DNA of 64,000 nucleotides from JAVBLY01 sp031553035 (GCA_031553035.1 JAVBLY010000003.1:1-64000); one strand, 5' to 3'. Shown: positions 52,296-61,010, numbered from the stretch's first letter. The notes: generated from the letters alone by a model not told the origin. Numbers and translations: made by a program.

Positions 52296-52666
52296 GCGAC
52301 AAAACACCACCGAAGCGGATAAAACTGCTTATCACTGTCGTGGACAGAGGGAAAAGTGACAAACTCATAGAAGAACTGAGATGGCTGGGCGTCACATTCA
52401 ATATGGCTTCCGTTGGTTATCATGCCACAGGCATGGATCTCAGCGATTATCTTGGACTTACGGAAAATGAATACGATATCGTCTTCAGTATCATACCGGA
52501 GGACCGGGCAAAAGATATCATCAGCATGGTTGAATATAAATTCAATCTGGATGAGCCGGACAACGGCTACGCAATGGCAATACCAATATCAGGTGTCAGC
52601 GGTCCGCTGGCCTTAAGCTATATCTCAGGATTAGCAGAAGAAGAGATGAAAGGATTGGAAGAATAA
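52292..52666 (+). CDS. P-II-like regulatory protein 1
   Basis: The 124-aa protein starts at TTG, overlapping the DUF1538 stop (TTGA), with GGAGGG upstream. It has the ferredoxin-like P-II pattern at both ends (KLLITVVDRGKSDKLIEEL and YAMAIPISGVSG), but the T-loop and the canonical nucleotide loop are not conserved. Likely a divergent sensor for the upstream membrane protein. Confidence 0.78.
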   Translation: MSDKTPPKRIKLLITVVDRGKSDKLIEELRWLGVTFNMASVGYHATGMDLSDYLGLTENEYDIVFSIIPEDRAKDIISMVEYKFNLDEPDNGYAMAIPISGVSGPLALSYISGLAEEEMKGLEE

Positions 52667-53049
52667 TGATGGACTATTATGAAACGAAATATGTGTTGAC
52701 TGTAACCATTGTGAACAGAGGCTTTGCCGATCAGGTCATCGATGCCGCCAGAGAAGCCGGTGCCAGAGGCGGTACAATAATATATGCAAGGGGCACCGGA
52801 GTACACGAGATGGAAAAATTCCTTAACATTTCCATTCAGCCGGAAAAGGAACTTATCCTTATCGTGATAAAGAAAAACGAGGCCAAGGATGTAACAGGCG
52901 CTATAACAAAGGCCGCCGGTCTGAAGACCGAAGGCCGCGGCATATCATTCACCCTTCCCGTCACCGATCTTGTGGGAATAACAAGTCAGTTCGATGATGA
53001 AGAAGTAGTAGAAATTTTTCAGGAGGATTCTAAAGGAACTCCGACATAA
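52666..53049 (+). CDS. P-II-like regulatory protein 2
   Basis: The 127-aa protein is closer to P-II. It has VTIVNRGFADQVIDAAREAG, GGTIIYARG, and KAAGLKTEGRGISFTLPV, which parallels the AARTGKIGDGKIFVLPV block of GlnB/GlnK. The canonical T-loop tyrosine region is replaced. Starts within the previous stop (TAATG). Its last 20 bp overlap the convergent sirtuin gene. Confidence 0.85.
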   Translation: MMDYYETKYVLTVTIVNRGFADQVIDAAREAGARGGTIIYARGTGVHEMEKFLNISIQPEKELILIVIKKNEAKDVTGAITKAAGLKTEGRGISFTLPVTDLVGITSQFDDEEVVEIFQEDSKGTPT

Positions 53050-53776
53050 CCTCCCCGATAGGCTCATGGATGACCAGGCTTGCCCTGCTGTCAAAGCCTG
53101 TTTCCGACTTGTTGATAAGCACGGTCTTGTCTCCACCAAAATAATTCAGAAAGCTGGCTGCCGGATACACAACTAACGAAGTCCCCCCAACGATAATAGT
53201 ATCGGCGTTGCTTATAGCATCCACAGCCCCGTTAACGGTGGTATCATCAAGCCCCTCTTCGTAAAGAACGACATCAGGCCTTACCATCCCTCCGCATTTC
53301 TCACACCATGGAACTGCGGATTGTTTTTTGTTTTCGTCTATGCAGTTCTTCGGATCCAGAATATATTCCAGATCATATTTTGCTCCGCAATTCAGGCAAA
53401 AATTCCTTAGTACCGAACCGTGCAGCTCATACACCTTCTTTGAACCTGCCAGCTGATGCAGTCCGTCGATATTCTGCGTGACAATTGCCTTGACCTTGCC
53501 CTCATCCTCAAGTCTGGCCAGAGCTTTGTGTGCATTGTTTGGCTTTGCGTCTTTGTAGATCATATTCCCTTTGTAATATCTGTAAAAAAGATGGGGATCG
53601 GCCATAAAAGATGAGTGAGAAATAATTTCTTCAGGTGATTTGCCGTATTCCTGCTTAGCTTTGTAGAGGCCGCTTTCCGATCTGAAATCGGGTATGCCAC
53701 TTTCTGTAGATACGCCTGCCCCTCCAAAAAAGACTATGTTGTCGCTGCTGTCGATTATTTTCTTCAGTTCGCTCAT
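53030..53776 (-). CDS. cobB: Sir2-family NAD-dependent protein deacylase
   Basis: The 248-aa sirtuin has GGAGVSTESGIPDFRSESGL, TQNIDGLHQLAGS, catalytic His in VYELHGSV, and a zinc site CLNCGAKY..CEKCGGMVRP. It removes acyl groups from lysines using NAD+. Symbol follows the bacterial class I/III naming and is provisional. Confidence 0.95.
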   Translation of the reverse strand: MSELKKIIDSSDNIVFFGGAGVSTESGIPDFRSESGLYKAKQEYGKSPEEIISHSSFMADPHLFYRYYKGNMIYKDAKPNNAHKALARLEDEGKVKAIVTQNIDGLHQLAGSKKVYELHGSVLRNFCLNCGAKYDLEYILDPKNCIDENKKQSAVPWCEKCGGMVRPDVVLYEEGLDDTTVNGAVDAISNADTIIVGGTSLVVYPAASFLNYFGGDKTVLINKSETGFDSRASLVIHEPIGEVMSEFL

Positions 53777-53840
53777 GCCGCCTCCTTATCGCCTATTCAC
53801 TGCGAGTTCTTTACAGATCATACGACCTGGTTCAATTTTC

Positions 53841-54629
53841 TCACAGTCCGTTTGAAGAGTCAATCTCCGTCAGGTTCTTCCAGTACCTGACCGGCATGAA
53901 ATTTTTCTGGCATCTGGGATTGATCCGCTCTTTGATTCCGATGGTATGAAAATACAGCTTCCAGAGCCGCTGGTATTCCAGTTCATCTCCGGTGTATTCA
54001 AGAAGATCTTTGTGATCGAAGTCGGTGAGGCGCCACTGACCTCCGCCGCAAATCAAAGCCTTTCCTCTTTTCTTGTCGTGTATGATAAAAGGATTGTTCT
54101 TGTACCTGTCTCTGAAGTGATGTACCAGGAATTCCAGCACATCATTGTCAGGCTCGATTGCCGCATAGAGTATCTCCTGCAGTTCTTCTTCCGGCTTAAG
54201 TGAACCCGCGGGCTTAACGACGCTGAATCTAATGAGTCCATGGAGTCTGTGGATCTCAAATCCAAATTTTCGGTTGGCATCCTGTATGTCGTGAACTATT
54301 GGGTTTCCGTGGAGGAGCTGAATCTTTTTCCCTATTTTGAATCCCAGTTCAAGATACCTCAGGCACTTCATCTCCCGGTCACCCACAACAGATCCCAGGG
54401 TTTTGTAAACGCTCATGAGGTCATTTCTAGAGATCTTGCATATGATGCCATCGTATACCCTGTCGGACTTTTTGGGGTCAGTCACAACTATAGTCGATTC
54501 GGTAAGGAGACTCTCCTGGAAGTCTATTTCCTTGCATATGACATGGGCTTTTTCTCTGTAGTAATGCTCATACACACAGGTAAGGAATCCCTCAAACGAC
54601 CCGTCATACAGATAATTCATGTACTGCAC
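53841..54629 (-). CDS. TIGR03915-type DNA metabolism protein
   Basis: The 262-aa protein begins MNYLYDGSFEGFLTCVYEHY after MQY and has VHDIQDANRKFGFEIHRLHGLIRF and FHTIGIKERINPRCQKNFMP, matching a family found strictly next to a radical-SAM partner. Function is inferred as DNA repair. It overlaps the radical-SAM gene by 26 bp, so the two are co-translated. Confidence 0.9.
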   Translation of the reverse strand: MQYMNYLYDGSFEGFLTCVYEHYYREKAHVICKEIDFQESLLTESTIVVTDPKKSDRVYDGIICKISRNDLMSVYKTLGSVVGDREMKCLRYLELGFKIGKKIQLLHGNPIVHDIQDANRKFGFEIHRLHGLIRFSVVKPAGSLKPEEELQEILYAAIEPDNDVLEFLVHHFRDRYKNNPFIIHDKKRGKALICGGGQWRLTDFDHKDLLEYTGDELEYQRLWKLYFHTIGIKERINPRCQKNFMPVRYWKNLTEIDSSNGL

Positions 54630-56046
54630 TTCCTTTTTTCGCTGCGCCGCCGATCATGGTGTCTCCGAAAGCATCGAACATGGATATCTGGGGACTTCTG
54701 TCTTGTTCAATCAACGTGGTTTTGATGGAGTCGGCAGACAAAATCTTATTCTTCACATATTCAGGCTCGAGGATCCGATCTCCGTAATATTTGCCTGCAC
54801 ATGTCAGGAAAAATCTCGCCCTCTTGAGGACAACGCCGATTTTCTTCAGGTCGTCGTACTTGACTGCGGCAACTCTTCTCTGTCTGATGATCCTTAGCGC
54901 TGACGTGTTCCCAAGACCGGGAATTCTAAGTAGCTCCTCCAGACTGGCTTTATTGACTTCAATTGGGAACTGCTCAATATTCCTGAGTGCCCAAATAATC
55001 TTAGGGTCCAGATCCACATCGAGAAAAGGGTTGTCTTCGCTCAGTATCTCATCGGCCGTGAAACCGTAGAATCGAAGCAGAAAATCGGCCTGATAAAGCC
55101 GGTGCTCCCTCTTAAGAGGCGGCTCTGTATATAAAGAAGGCAGTGTTGGTGATTCAACGATTGGGATATATGCAGAAAAGTAAACTCTCTTCATACGGAA
55201 ACTTCTGTATAAAGTCTCTGAGGTCTTGATTATACTTCTGTCCGTTTCCGGTGACGCGCCGATTATCATCTGGGTGGTCTGTCCGGCCGGAGCGAACTTC
55301 TCTTTGTACAGCGTCCTTTCATCGATGACGGAAAGAGGATTCTCTGTCATTTCGGCAAGGCTGCCGTCACCTACAGATATGTTCGCTCCCAGAGGCTTGA
55401 GTTTGCCCATGAAACCTGCATGCTTCAGGCTTTTTTGTTCTGCCAGAGTGTTAAGTATCTGCTTCATAGGCCTGAATATCCCTGCTGATTGTTTTTGAGG
55501 AGCAAACTTCTTGAGGCTGTCTTCCGAAGGAAGTTCGATATTGACACTGAGCCTGTCGGAAACCAGGCCGATCCTGTGGAGCAGTTCGGCTGAAACTCCG
55601 GGGAGGACCTTTGCATGGATATAGCCTCTGAACCCATATTCTTCTCGCAGAAGATACAGACATTGAAACATCCTTTCAGTTGTGTTGTCGGGATTACCAA
55701 GTACTGCGGAACTTAAAAAAAGCCCTTCAATGTAGTTCCTCCTGTAGAATTCCATGGCGAGATCTGCAAGCTCTCTAGGCTCAAATGTCTCACGCCGGAC
55801 CTCGGCTGATCTCCTGTTGACACAATATTCGCAGTCATAAGAGCAATCATTTGAATATAGAACTTTGAGAAGACTAATGCACCTTCCGTCGGCTGCCCAT
55901 GAATGACAGATTCCGCAGGATGCGGCACTGCCCATCTGACCGCCGTATGCCGAGCCGCTTCTGCTGGCACCGCTCGACGAGCAGGATACATCGTATTTTG
56001 CGCCGTCACTCAGAACCTTAAGTTTTTCGAATAAAATACCTTCCAT
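54604..56046 (-). CDS. Radical-SAM DNA modification/repair protein (TIGR03916-type)
   Basis: The 480-aa protein binds a [4Fe-4S] cluster via CSYDCEYC (near residue 72), then has ELADLAMEFYRRNYIEGLFL and a C-terminal helix-hairpin-helix LLRIPGLGNTSALRII for DNA binding. The family is predicted to reverse a DNA lesion as spore photoproduct lyase does, but the substrate is unknown. Two LexA-type boxes overlap its promoter region, so it is likely induced by DNA damage. Confidence 0.93.
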   Translation of the reverse strand: MEGILFEKLKVLSDGAKYDVSCSSSGASRSGSAYGGQMGSAASCGICHSWAADGRCISLLKVLYSNDCSYDCEYCVNRRSAEVRRETFEPRELADLAMEFYRRNYIEGLFLSSAVLGNPDNTTERMFQCLYLLREEYGFRGYIHAKVLPGVSAELLHRIGLVSDRLSVNIELPSEDSLKKFAPQKQSAGIFRPMKQILNTLAEQKSLKHAGFMGKLKPLGANISVGDGSLAEMTENPLSVIDERTLYKEKFAPAGQTTQMIIGASPETDRSIIKTSETLYRSFRMKRVYFSAYIPIVESPTLPSLYTEPPLKREHRLYQADFLLRFYGFTADEILSEDNPFLDVDLDPKIIWALRNIEQFPIEVNKASLEELLRIPGLGNTSALRIIRQRRVAAVKYDDLKKIGVVLKRARFFLTCAGKYYGDRILEPEYVKNKILSADSIKTTLIEQDRSPQISMFDAFGDTMIGGAAKKGSAVHELSV

Positions 56047-56087
56047 GAATGCTCTCCGGGTAACTCAAAACACGCCATACATAATGC

Positions 56088-56128
56088 GAACTTATGTTCT
56101 GATTTTATACCATTAAGAACGTATGTTC
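56088..56128 (-). promoter_or_regulatory. Two LexA (SOS) boxes upstream of radical-SAM repair gene
   Basis: CGAACTTATGTTC (box 56088-56099, core GAAC-N4-GTTC) and GAACGTATGTTC (56117-56128) match the Gram-positive DinR/LexA consensus CGAAC-N4-GTTCG. A TATAAA (56104-56109) lies between them on the minus strand, so the boxes bracket the promoter. Confidence 0.85.
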
Positions 56129-56170
56129 AAGTATTTTGAAGAGATTTGTGATATTTTTTCTCAAATAGTT

Positions 56171-57286
56171 TTACCCTGAAGTTTTCTCGATAAGAAAATC
56201 GCAAAGATTCTCGGTTGAATTTCTTCTCCCGTAAATGTCGATGGTGGCTCTTATGTCTTCAAGCCTGTCGGGATGTCTGAACAAAGAGAAAATTGCTTCA
56301 TCGAGGGGGAAGGATTTGGTTGCATAGAGGGCAATGCCGTTGTTAAGCATGAACTCGGCATTTCTGACTTCATGTCCCGGAATGGGATTTGTCATGATCA
56401 TGGGAAGGCCTTTGGCCAGCGCTTCGGAAGATGTTATCCCGCCGGGCTTCGTGATTACACAGTCGGCCGCATCCATCATAATATCGATGTGATTCACATA
56501 TCCGTAGACGTCAAATCTTTTTTTGAGATTCTTTGATTTGATCTTATTGTACATATCCTTATTATTGCCGCAGACCACCATGGTCTGAAAGTCGATGTCC
56601 ATCTTGTCCAGCATGGCAATGGATTTATCCATCTTGCCGTATCCCATGCTGCCGCTCATTAAGAGGACTGTAGGGAGATTCTCGTCAAGGTCGAGTTTCC
56701 TTCTGGCCTCCTTGCGGTCACTTCTCTCGGAAAATTCCGGTTTGATGGGGATGCCAATAGGCAGAAGCTTTTCCGGCGATATACCCTTTCTTATCATCTG
56801 GAATTCAAGAAGTTCATTAGGAAGAACGAAGTAATCCAGTTCTGATGCATCCTGCCACATTGGATGTACCGTGAAGTCAGTGACGACACCAACTGTCAGC
56901 GCTTCGGTCCAGTCCTTGGTCTTCATCGTACTGACAAGCATGGACGAAAGCACATGTGTGCAAACTATAATGTTGGGATCGTAAAGCTGAATGAATTTTT
57001 TCAGGTCCCAGGCAAACACAGTTGTCGTGGCCTGAGTGACTGACATTTTCTTGGAAGGCTTGTTCTTCTTTACTGCTATATTATACGCACGGGACGAAAG
57101 CCCGGGGAACTGAGAAGTACCCACGGAATACCCCTTCGAGACCAACTTGGACAGCCTGGGCTCTATATATTCATAGGCATCTATGGTTCTGCACTTGATG
57201 CCTTTGGATTCGAAAACATTCTGTATGGCTTCGCCGGTGGCGTGATGCCCCTGGCCTGTCGATATACTTAAAATCAAAGCTTTCAT
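56171..57286 (-). CDS. Glycosyltransferase of the MGDG synthase / diacylglycerol glucosyltransferase type
   Basis: I start at ATG 57286 with AGGTGA upstream (371 aa) rather than 57304. The GT-B (GT28) protein has GQGHHATGEAIQNVF at the N-terminus and the nucleotide-sugar site TKPGGITSSEALAKGLPMI in the C-terminal half, as in UgtP/MGDG synthases. It probably adds sugars to diacylglycerol for glycolipids or lipoteichoic-acid anchors. It follows the small-protein genes on the same strand. Confidence 0.9.
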   Translation of the reverse strand: MKALILSISTGQGHHATGEAIQNVFESKGIKCRTIDAYEYIEPRLSKLVSKGYSVGTSQFPGLSSRAYNIAVKKNKPSKKMSVTQATTTVFAWDLKKFIQLYDPNIIVCTHVLSSMLVSTMKTKDWTEALTVGVVTDFTVHPMWQDASELDYFVLPNELLEFQMIRKGISPEKLLPIGIPIKPEFSERSDRKEARRKLDLDENLPTVLLMSGSMGYGKMDKSIAMLDKMDIDFQTMVVCGNNKDMYNKIKSKNLKKRFDVYGYVNHIDIMMDAADCVITKPGGITSSEALAKGLPMIMTNPIPGHEVRNAEFMLNNGIALYATKSFPLDEAIFSLFRHPDRLEDIRATIDIYGRRNSTENLCDFLIEKTSG

Positions 57287-57306
57287 TTGGTCACCTGTCT
57301 TCATTG

Positions 57307-57468
57307 CTAGTTTTTGTCAATTTCTGCTTCCAATTCATCCAATGTGATATAGTCGCCTTTAGCAATATCCAGAAGACCTTCCAGCAGTTCCGCTCTCAAT
57401 CCCATTGCAGTCAGATGCTCAAATTCTTCTTTTGTGATCAGTACCATATCCTTTGTTGTGTTTCTCAT
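57307..57468 (-). CDS. Hypothetical 53-aa protein
   Basis: AAGGGG lies before the ATG. The product MRNTTKDMVLITKEEFEHLT... is helical and acidic, ending ITLDELEAEIDKN. It sits 9 bp after the 56-aa gene and 20 bp before the glycosyltransferase start. No family recognised. The continuous spacing and ribosome site support it as real. Confidence 0.6.
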   Translation of the reverse strand: MRNTTKDMVLITKEEFEHLTAMGLRAELLEGLLDIAKGDYITLDELEAEIDKN

Positions 57469-57477
57469 AATTACCCC

Positions 57478-57648
57478 TTAATCCTCTTCAATACCGAATA
57501 TCTGCTGGATCTTGCACACTCCGGGGCACCTGTATTCCTTGTCCGGATCGTAATTGCTGGTGTCACCGAAAGCGAACATGGAAAAGCCGGCGAACCCCAT
57601 AATGAATACTATCAGAGAGATTATTACTATCGAGCTTCTTTTTTTCAT
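57478..57648 (-). CDS. Hypothetical 56-aa membrane micro-protein with two cysteines
   Basis: Start ATG 57648 overlaps the stop of the NapH-like gene (ATGA) and has GGGGG upstream. The protein has one membrane helix (IVIISLIVFIMGFAGFSMFA) and an outside tail with CPGVC. The cysteine pair and coupling to the redox genes suggest a part in the same thiol/electron pathway. Family not recognised. Confidence 0.7.
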   Translation of the reverse strand: MKKRSSIVIISLIVFIMGFAGFSMFAFGDTSNYDPDKEYRCPGVCKIQQIFGIEED

Positions 57649-58553
57649 TTCAATACCCCCTCTCTTCTTTGATTATAACTCTTTCTGTTCCATTTGCAAC
57701 TGATGGCATCCTCAGGACAAGCCGTGAGGCAGTCGCCGCATCTTATACATTCTCTGCTGTTTGGAGTGGTTTTGGTATCGATATGCCACTTGCATTTTTT
57801 CTGGCATGTGCCGCATTCTGTGCATTTATTTTTGTCGACTTCAAATCCGTACAGTGCCAGTGGATTGAATAGACCATAAACAGCCCCAAGTGGACACAAA
57901 TACCTGCAGAATGGCCTATAGCTGATAACCGATAAAGCCAATACCAGCACCAATATCGTCATCTTCCACCAGAACAGGACGCCTATGGATGAAGCGATAC
58001 CGCTATTGGTAAGTACAAGAGGTATACCTGCGCCGAAAGTCCCCGACGGACAAATGTATTTGCAGAAGGCAGGGGCTCCCAAACCTGTGGTGTCTACTAT
58101 GAACATGGGCATCAATATGACAAATATTATAAGTATCGCATATGGTAAGTACTTCAGAAATTTATCACCGGGAAGTGTTCCTATTTTTCTTAAAAACGGG
58201 ATCTTATAGATCAAGTCCTGCAAAAGCCCGAAAGGACAGAGGAATCCGCAGACGAACCGCCCGAGAAATGCGCCGATAACGGTGAGAAAACCGACAACAT
58301 ATAGCGGAAAAGTAAAGCCTCTGGCCCCGGTAAACACCTGCATGGCTCCGATAGGGCATGAACCCAGAGCTCCCGGACATGAATAGCAGTTCAGCCCGGG
58401 GAGACATGCAGCCTTGAGGCTTCCGGTGTATATTGTGCCTTTTGCGAAACCCACCAGATAGGCATTGGTCACTATTACGAACAATGCCTGGATTATCGTT
58501 CTTCTGCGGAAAGCTTTTTTTGTTGATTTTGATGATCTCCCGGCGCTCAGCAT
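57645..58553 (-). CDS. NapH/YccM-type membrane [4Fe-4S] protein
   Basis: The 302-aa protein has about five membrane helices and the family's cysteine-proline motifs (CGFLCPFGLLQDL, RYLCPLGAVYGL). Two C-terminal ferredoxin motifs follow, CTECGTCQKKCK and CIRCGDCLTACP. It also has an N-terminal CLPGLNCYSCPGAL block. It would carry electrons across the membrane. It follows the CXXC micro-protein by 4 bp and TlpA just upstream. Confidence 0.92.
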   Translation of the reverse strand: MLSAGRSSKSTKKAFRRRTIIQALFVIVTNAYLVGFAKGTIYTGSLKAACLPGLNCYSCPGALGSCPIGAMQVFTGARGFTFPLYVVGFLTVIGAFLGRFVCGFLCPFGLLQDLIYKIPFLRKIGTLPGDKFLKYLPYAILIIFVILMPMFIVDTTGLGAPAFCKYICPSGTFGAGIPLVLTNSGIASSIGVLFWWKMTILVLVLALSVISYRPFCRYLCPLGAVYGLFNPLALYGFEVDKNKCTECGTCQKKCKWHIDTKTTPNSRECIRCGDCLTACPEDAISCKWNRKSYNQRREGVLK

Positions 58554-58557
58554 ATGA

Positions 58558-58689
58558 TCATCCGATCCCGATGCATTCCAGACAGATGGTTACAGCCTGG
58601 CGCATGACTTCTTCGGCTTGCCCTGAGGCAACACCTATCACTAACAAAACAGCTCCGGCCGACAATAGCAGCCATGGAATAGCCCTCAT
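58558..58689 (-). CDS. CD1871A-type 43-aa CXXC micro-protein
   Basis: ATG 58689 overlaps the TlpA stop (ATGA). The product is one membrane helix (LLLSAGAVLLVIGVASG) followed by EEVMRQAVTICLECIGIG with a CXXC. It matches the small CD1871A-like family usually found between a TlpA-type and a NapH-type gene. Probably a membrane redox relay. Confidence 0.85.
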   Translation of the reverse strand: MRAIPWLLLSAGAVLLVIGVASGQAEEVMRQAVTICLECIGIG

Positions 58690-59258
58690 TTTGTCACGTC
58701 CTCAATTATTTTTTCCCACTCAGCTTTTGAGCGACTACCGATGTAGGGACCATCTATTACTTTGCCAGTGCTGTCGACGAAAAAAGTGGTCGGTATGCTG
58801 CTGATCTGATACGGCGTTATCATATCGATAACGATATCCTCGGAAACCAGCAGATGCCGGTAGTCAGCTTTCGTTTCTGCGATTATGGAATCTGCTTCTG
58901 CGACTTTATCGTCTATCACCGAAAGATCGCTGTTCTGCACATCCATAACTATTCCGATGATGCTGAAACCGGTACCCTCGTGCTCTCTGTATATCTCACC
59001 GAGATCGGGCATCTCGTCGATGCATGGGCCGCAGTATGTCGCCCAGAAGTTGATCATAGTAACGTCGTTATCTTTGAAAATGTTCTGATTCACAGTTTCA
59101 CCGTTAAGCGATTCGGTGGTAAATTCGGTCAAGTCCTTTCCGCCGGATTCAGGGACTTGATCGCCGCTCCCACTGCCGCAGCCTGCCATAAGAATTAAAG
59201 ACAATGCCAGAACAAGCAGCAGCCCGGGATATATTAATGTTCTATTATATTTGGTCAT
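58686..59258 (-). CDS. TlpA/ResA-type thioredoxin lipoprotein
   Basis: The 190-aa protein has a signal peptide with lipobox LMAGC and a thioredoxin fold with active site WATYCGPCIDEMP and the cis-Pro in SSIPTTFFVD. It would act outside the cell membrane on thiols or peroxides. First gene of the operon (AAGGAG before ATG); a terminator of the next unit lies upstream. Confidence 0.94.
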   Translation of the reverse strand: MTKYNRTLIYPGLLLVLALSLILMAGCGSGSGDQVPESGGKDLTEFTTESLNGETVNQNIFKDNDVTMINFWATYCGPCIDEMPDLGEIYREHEGTGFSIIGIVMDVQNSDLSVIDDKVAEADSIIAETKADYRHLLVSEDIVIDMITPYQISSIPTTFFVDSTGKVIDGPYIGSRSKAEWEKIIEDVTK

Positions 59259-59334
59259 TCAAATTCTCCTTGAATAATAATCATTATCCAATTATATCTT
59301 ATAGTTCATATATTTGTCAGGTGCTTTTAGGGAT

Positions 59335-59360
59335 AAAAAAGGCCGCATAGATTTGCGGCC
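59335..59360 (-). terminator. Terminator of the 59367 small gene
   Basis: GGCCGC-N8-GCGGCC stem followed by TTTTTT in the minus direction, 7 bp after the stop codon. Confidence 0.92.
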
Positions 59361-59366
59361 CGGTCA

Positions 59367-59561
59367 TTAATCGATTATGTCTATTTTGGGTGGAATCGAT
59401 GATCTGTCAATTATGATTTTTTCGTGCCGGACTAAGTCATCCAGTATTCCGTCAACGTTGGTGCGGGTGACGCCAGTCACATTGAAGCAGTCATCCCTTT
59501 CATAAGTTTTCTTGCCGGTATCCTTGAAATACTTAAATAAATCCTCTGCAAGTTTAGTCAA
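59367..59561 (-). CDS. Hypothetical small protein, possible winged-helix fold
   Basis: I use TTG 59561, since AGGAGG is 8 nt upstream; GTG 59570 overlaps the ribosome site. The 64-aa protein (MTKLAEDLFKYFKDTGKKTY...) has a helix-helix-strand pattern with DDCFNVTGVTRTNVDGILDDL, like a small DNA-binding winged helix. Own terminator. No family recognised. Confidence 0.75.
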   Translation of the reverse strand: MTKLAEDLFKYFKDTGKKTYERDDCFNVTGVTRTNVDGILDDLVRHEKIIIDRSSIPPKIDIID

Positions 59562-59621
59562 TTTAATCACCTCCTATTAGAAGGAGTATACCGCAAAAGG
59601 TTTAGATTCAATCATAAACCT

Positions 59622-59858
59622 TTATTTTTCGGTATATATTTCGTCAGGACCCAGATCTCCATCTTCTCTAATGCGCCATCTGATTTTTTCTAGAAGATCA
59701 ACCTCGCATATGTGTTGCCGGTGTTGCCCATTCTTAAATCTGAGTTAACTTGCATTCCGCTGTTATATCTTACTTCTTTCAGGCAAGAATCGTGAAATCC
59801 GCCGAATATATCCATTAAGTCCTGTATATCTGCACTTGTTTCAATAGTTTTCCACATG
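59622..59858 (-). pseudogene. Broken immunity-like gene
   Basis: Reading starts MWKTIETSADIQELN; the next frame continues MDIFGGFHDSCLKEVRYNSG, and a third ends ICEVDLLEKIRWRIRED. Together they recall a family near Rhs/polymorphic toxins (FHDSCLKE-type), with two frameshifts and probably an internal deletion. The next 30 bp are intergenic. Confidence 0.5.
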
Positions 59859-59890
59859 ATGGATGCTCCTTATATTATTATATATATTAC

Positions 59891-60082
59891 TTAATAGCTG
59901 ATAATCCTGATGAAAAATTGTCTGGATGGAGCTTCCCATTCATCAGAATATACCTGCTGGATTTCTGAATCATAACTTGACTTTATTGCATCTTCAAATC
60001 CGGAATCCTTCGATTCCGATACGCTACAACCAACCATAGTCATCATGAGAACAACCAGGATTATTATTGTCCGTTTTGGCAT
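59891..60082 (-). pseudogene. Short lipoprotein fragment
   Basis: The 63-aa frame has a signal with lipobox MVGCS and about 40 further residues, then stops. No family seen. Given the broken neighbours on both sides it is probably a truncated lipoprotein rather than an intact gene. Confidence 0.4.
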
Positions 60083-60116
60083 ATCAATAACCTTTTCTGC
60101 TGCACTATAAGAATTA

Positions 60117-60474
60117 CTATTTCACTTTGTATCCTGTTTCATTTTCATCATATGCAATGACTTCCCATTTGATGTCACCATTCTCTATTTTGTATCCCAA
60201 AAGTATATCGCAGCCAATATGTCCGTCTCCTGCCCGGGCATATGCCATACTTCCATTGAGTATCGTTATTTCTTCAAAGTAAAATGTTCCTCCCAGAACA
60301 GCTTCCGAAGGTTGTTTCTCCAAAGTCAGTATACTTATATCCTGTCACAAAGTTAGCTCCGCTGCTATTGTCCTTCAGGATAGTCATAACGTTGCCCCTT
60401 ACGTCTTTGTTGTAAGTATAAACTTTCCTTCGGCTGTTTTTGTATTTTGGTATACCCATTTCTGCTTGCTTCAT
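60117..60474 (-). pseudogene. Rhs-repeat remnant joined to an unknown C-terminal fragment
   Basis: 60474-60274 encodes an Rhs/YD core remnant (YTYNKDVRGNVMTILKDN, GYKYTDFGET), then stops. In another frame 60323-60117 encodes GGTFYFEEITIL and DGHIGCDILLGYKIE to ETGYKVK, a different protein's end. The two overlap near 60300. No full Rhs protein, toxin or immunity gene is present. Confidence 0.55.
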
Positions 60475-61010
60475 TTTGCTTTTATACTTTTAATAAGTTG
60501 ATCAAAAATACCTATCGCTACATCACTTTCCACATAGTGTATTTCAAACTTGTATATATTACTTGAATACTCTATTAGAACGGCTTGTCCATATGATTTC
60601 CCATCTTTAGTATCAAATAGTACTTTTTCAGTTTCATTTTCTATCCAATCCAATTTTACTCCATCAATATTATTATTACTCCACAATGATTCTTTCATTT
60701 CAGTAAGATAATTCCCTGCATATAAATAGTTATCATCATCTTCCGTAAATTCTTTTGTAATATTCTTATTATTAAAGTATTGGCTAATAAAAATTATATA
60801 TTCAGGCTCATTTTGCGATGAGTTACTATATGTGTATGTAATAGTATCTGAATCATCCGCAAAACCTTTATATAACTCTGAGGATAATCTATATTCTAAA
60901 TTTCCAATCGTATTTGGCGATTTAAAATCAGTACTATTTTTACACCCTGTAGAAAACAATAGTATTACCAATAACACCATGATAAAAATGTTGATTTTTA
61001 TCCTTTTCAT
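60471..61010 (-). CDS. Hypothetical lipoprotein
   Basis: I use ATG 61010 (GGAG upstream), giving 179 aa with lipobox LLFSTGC. The mature part is acidic and polar (LEYRLSSELYKGFADDSDTI ... VLIEYSSNIYKFEIHY), like small Firmicutes lipoproteins linked to Rhs regions. Overlaps the Rhs remnant start by 4 bp. Function unknown; apparently intact. The gap 61011-61224 holds only a 40-codon C-terminal relic (ends GKDSTWIITTKLV, 61061-61180). Confidence 0.65.
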   Translation of the reverse strand: MKRIKINIFIMVLLVILLFSTGCKNSTDFKSPNTIGNLEYRLSSELYKGFADDSDTITYTYSNSSQNEPEYIIFISQYFNNKNITKEFTEDDDNYLYAGNYLTEMKESLWSNNNIDGVKLDWIENETEKVLFDTKDGKSYGQAVLIEYSSNIYKFEIHYVESDVAIGIFDQLIKSIKAK

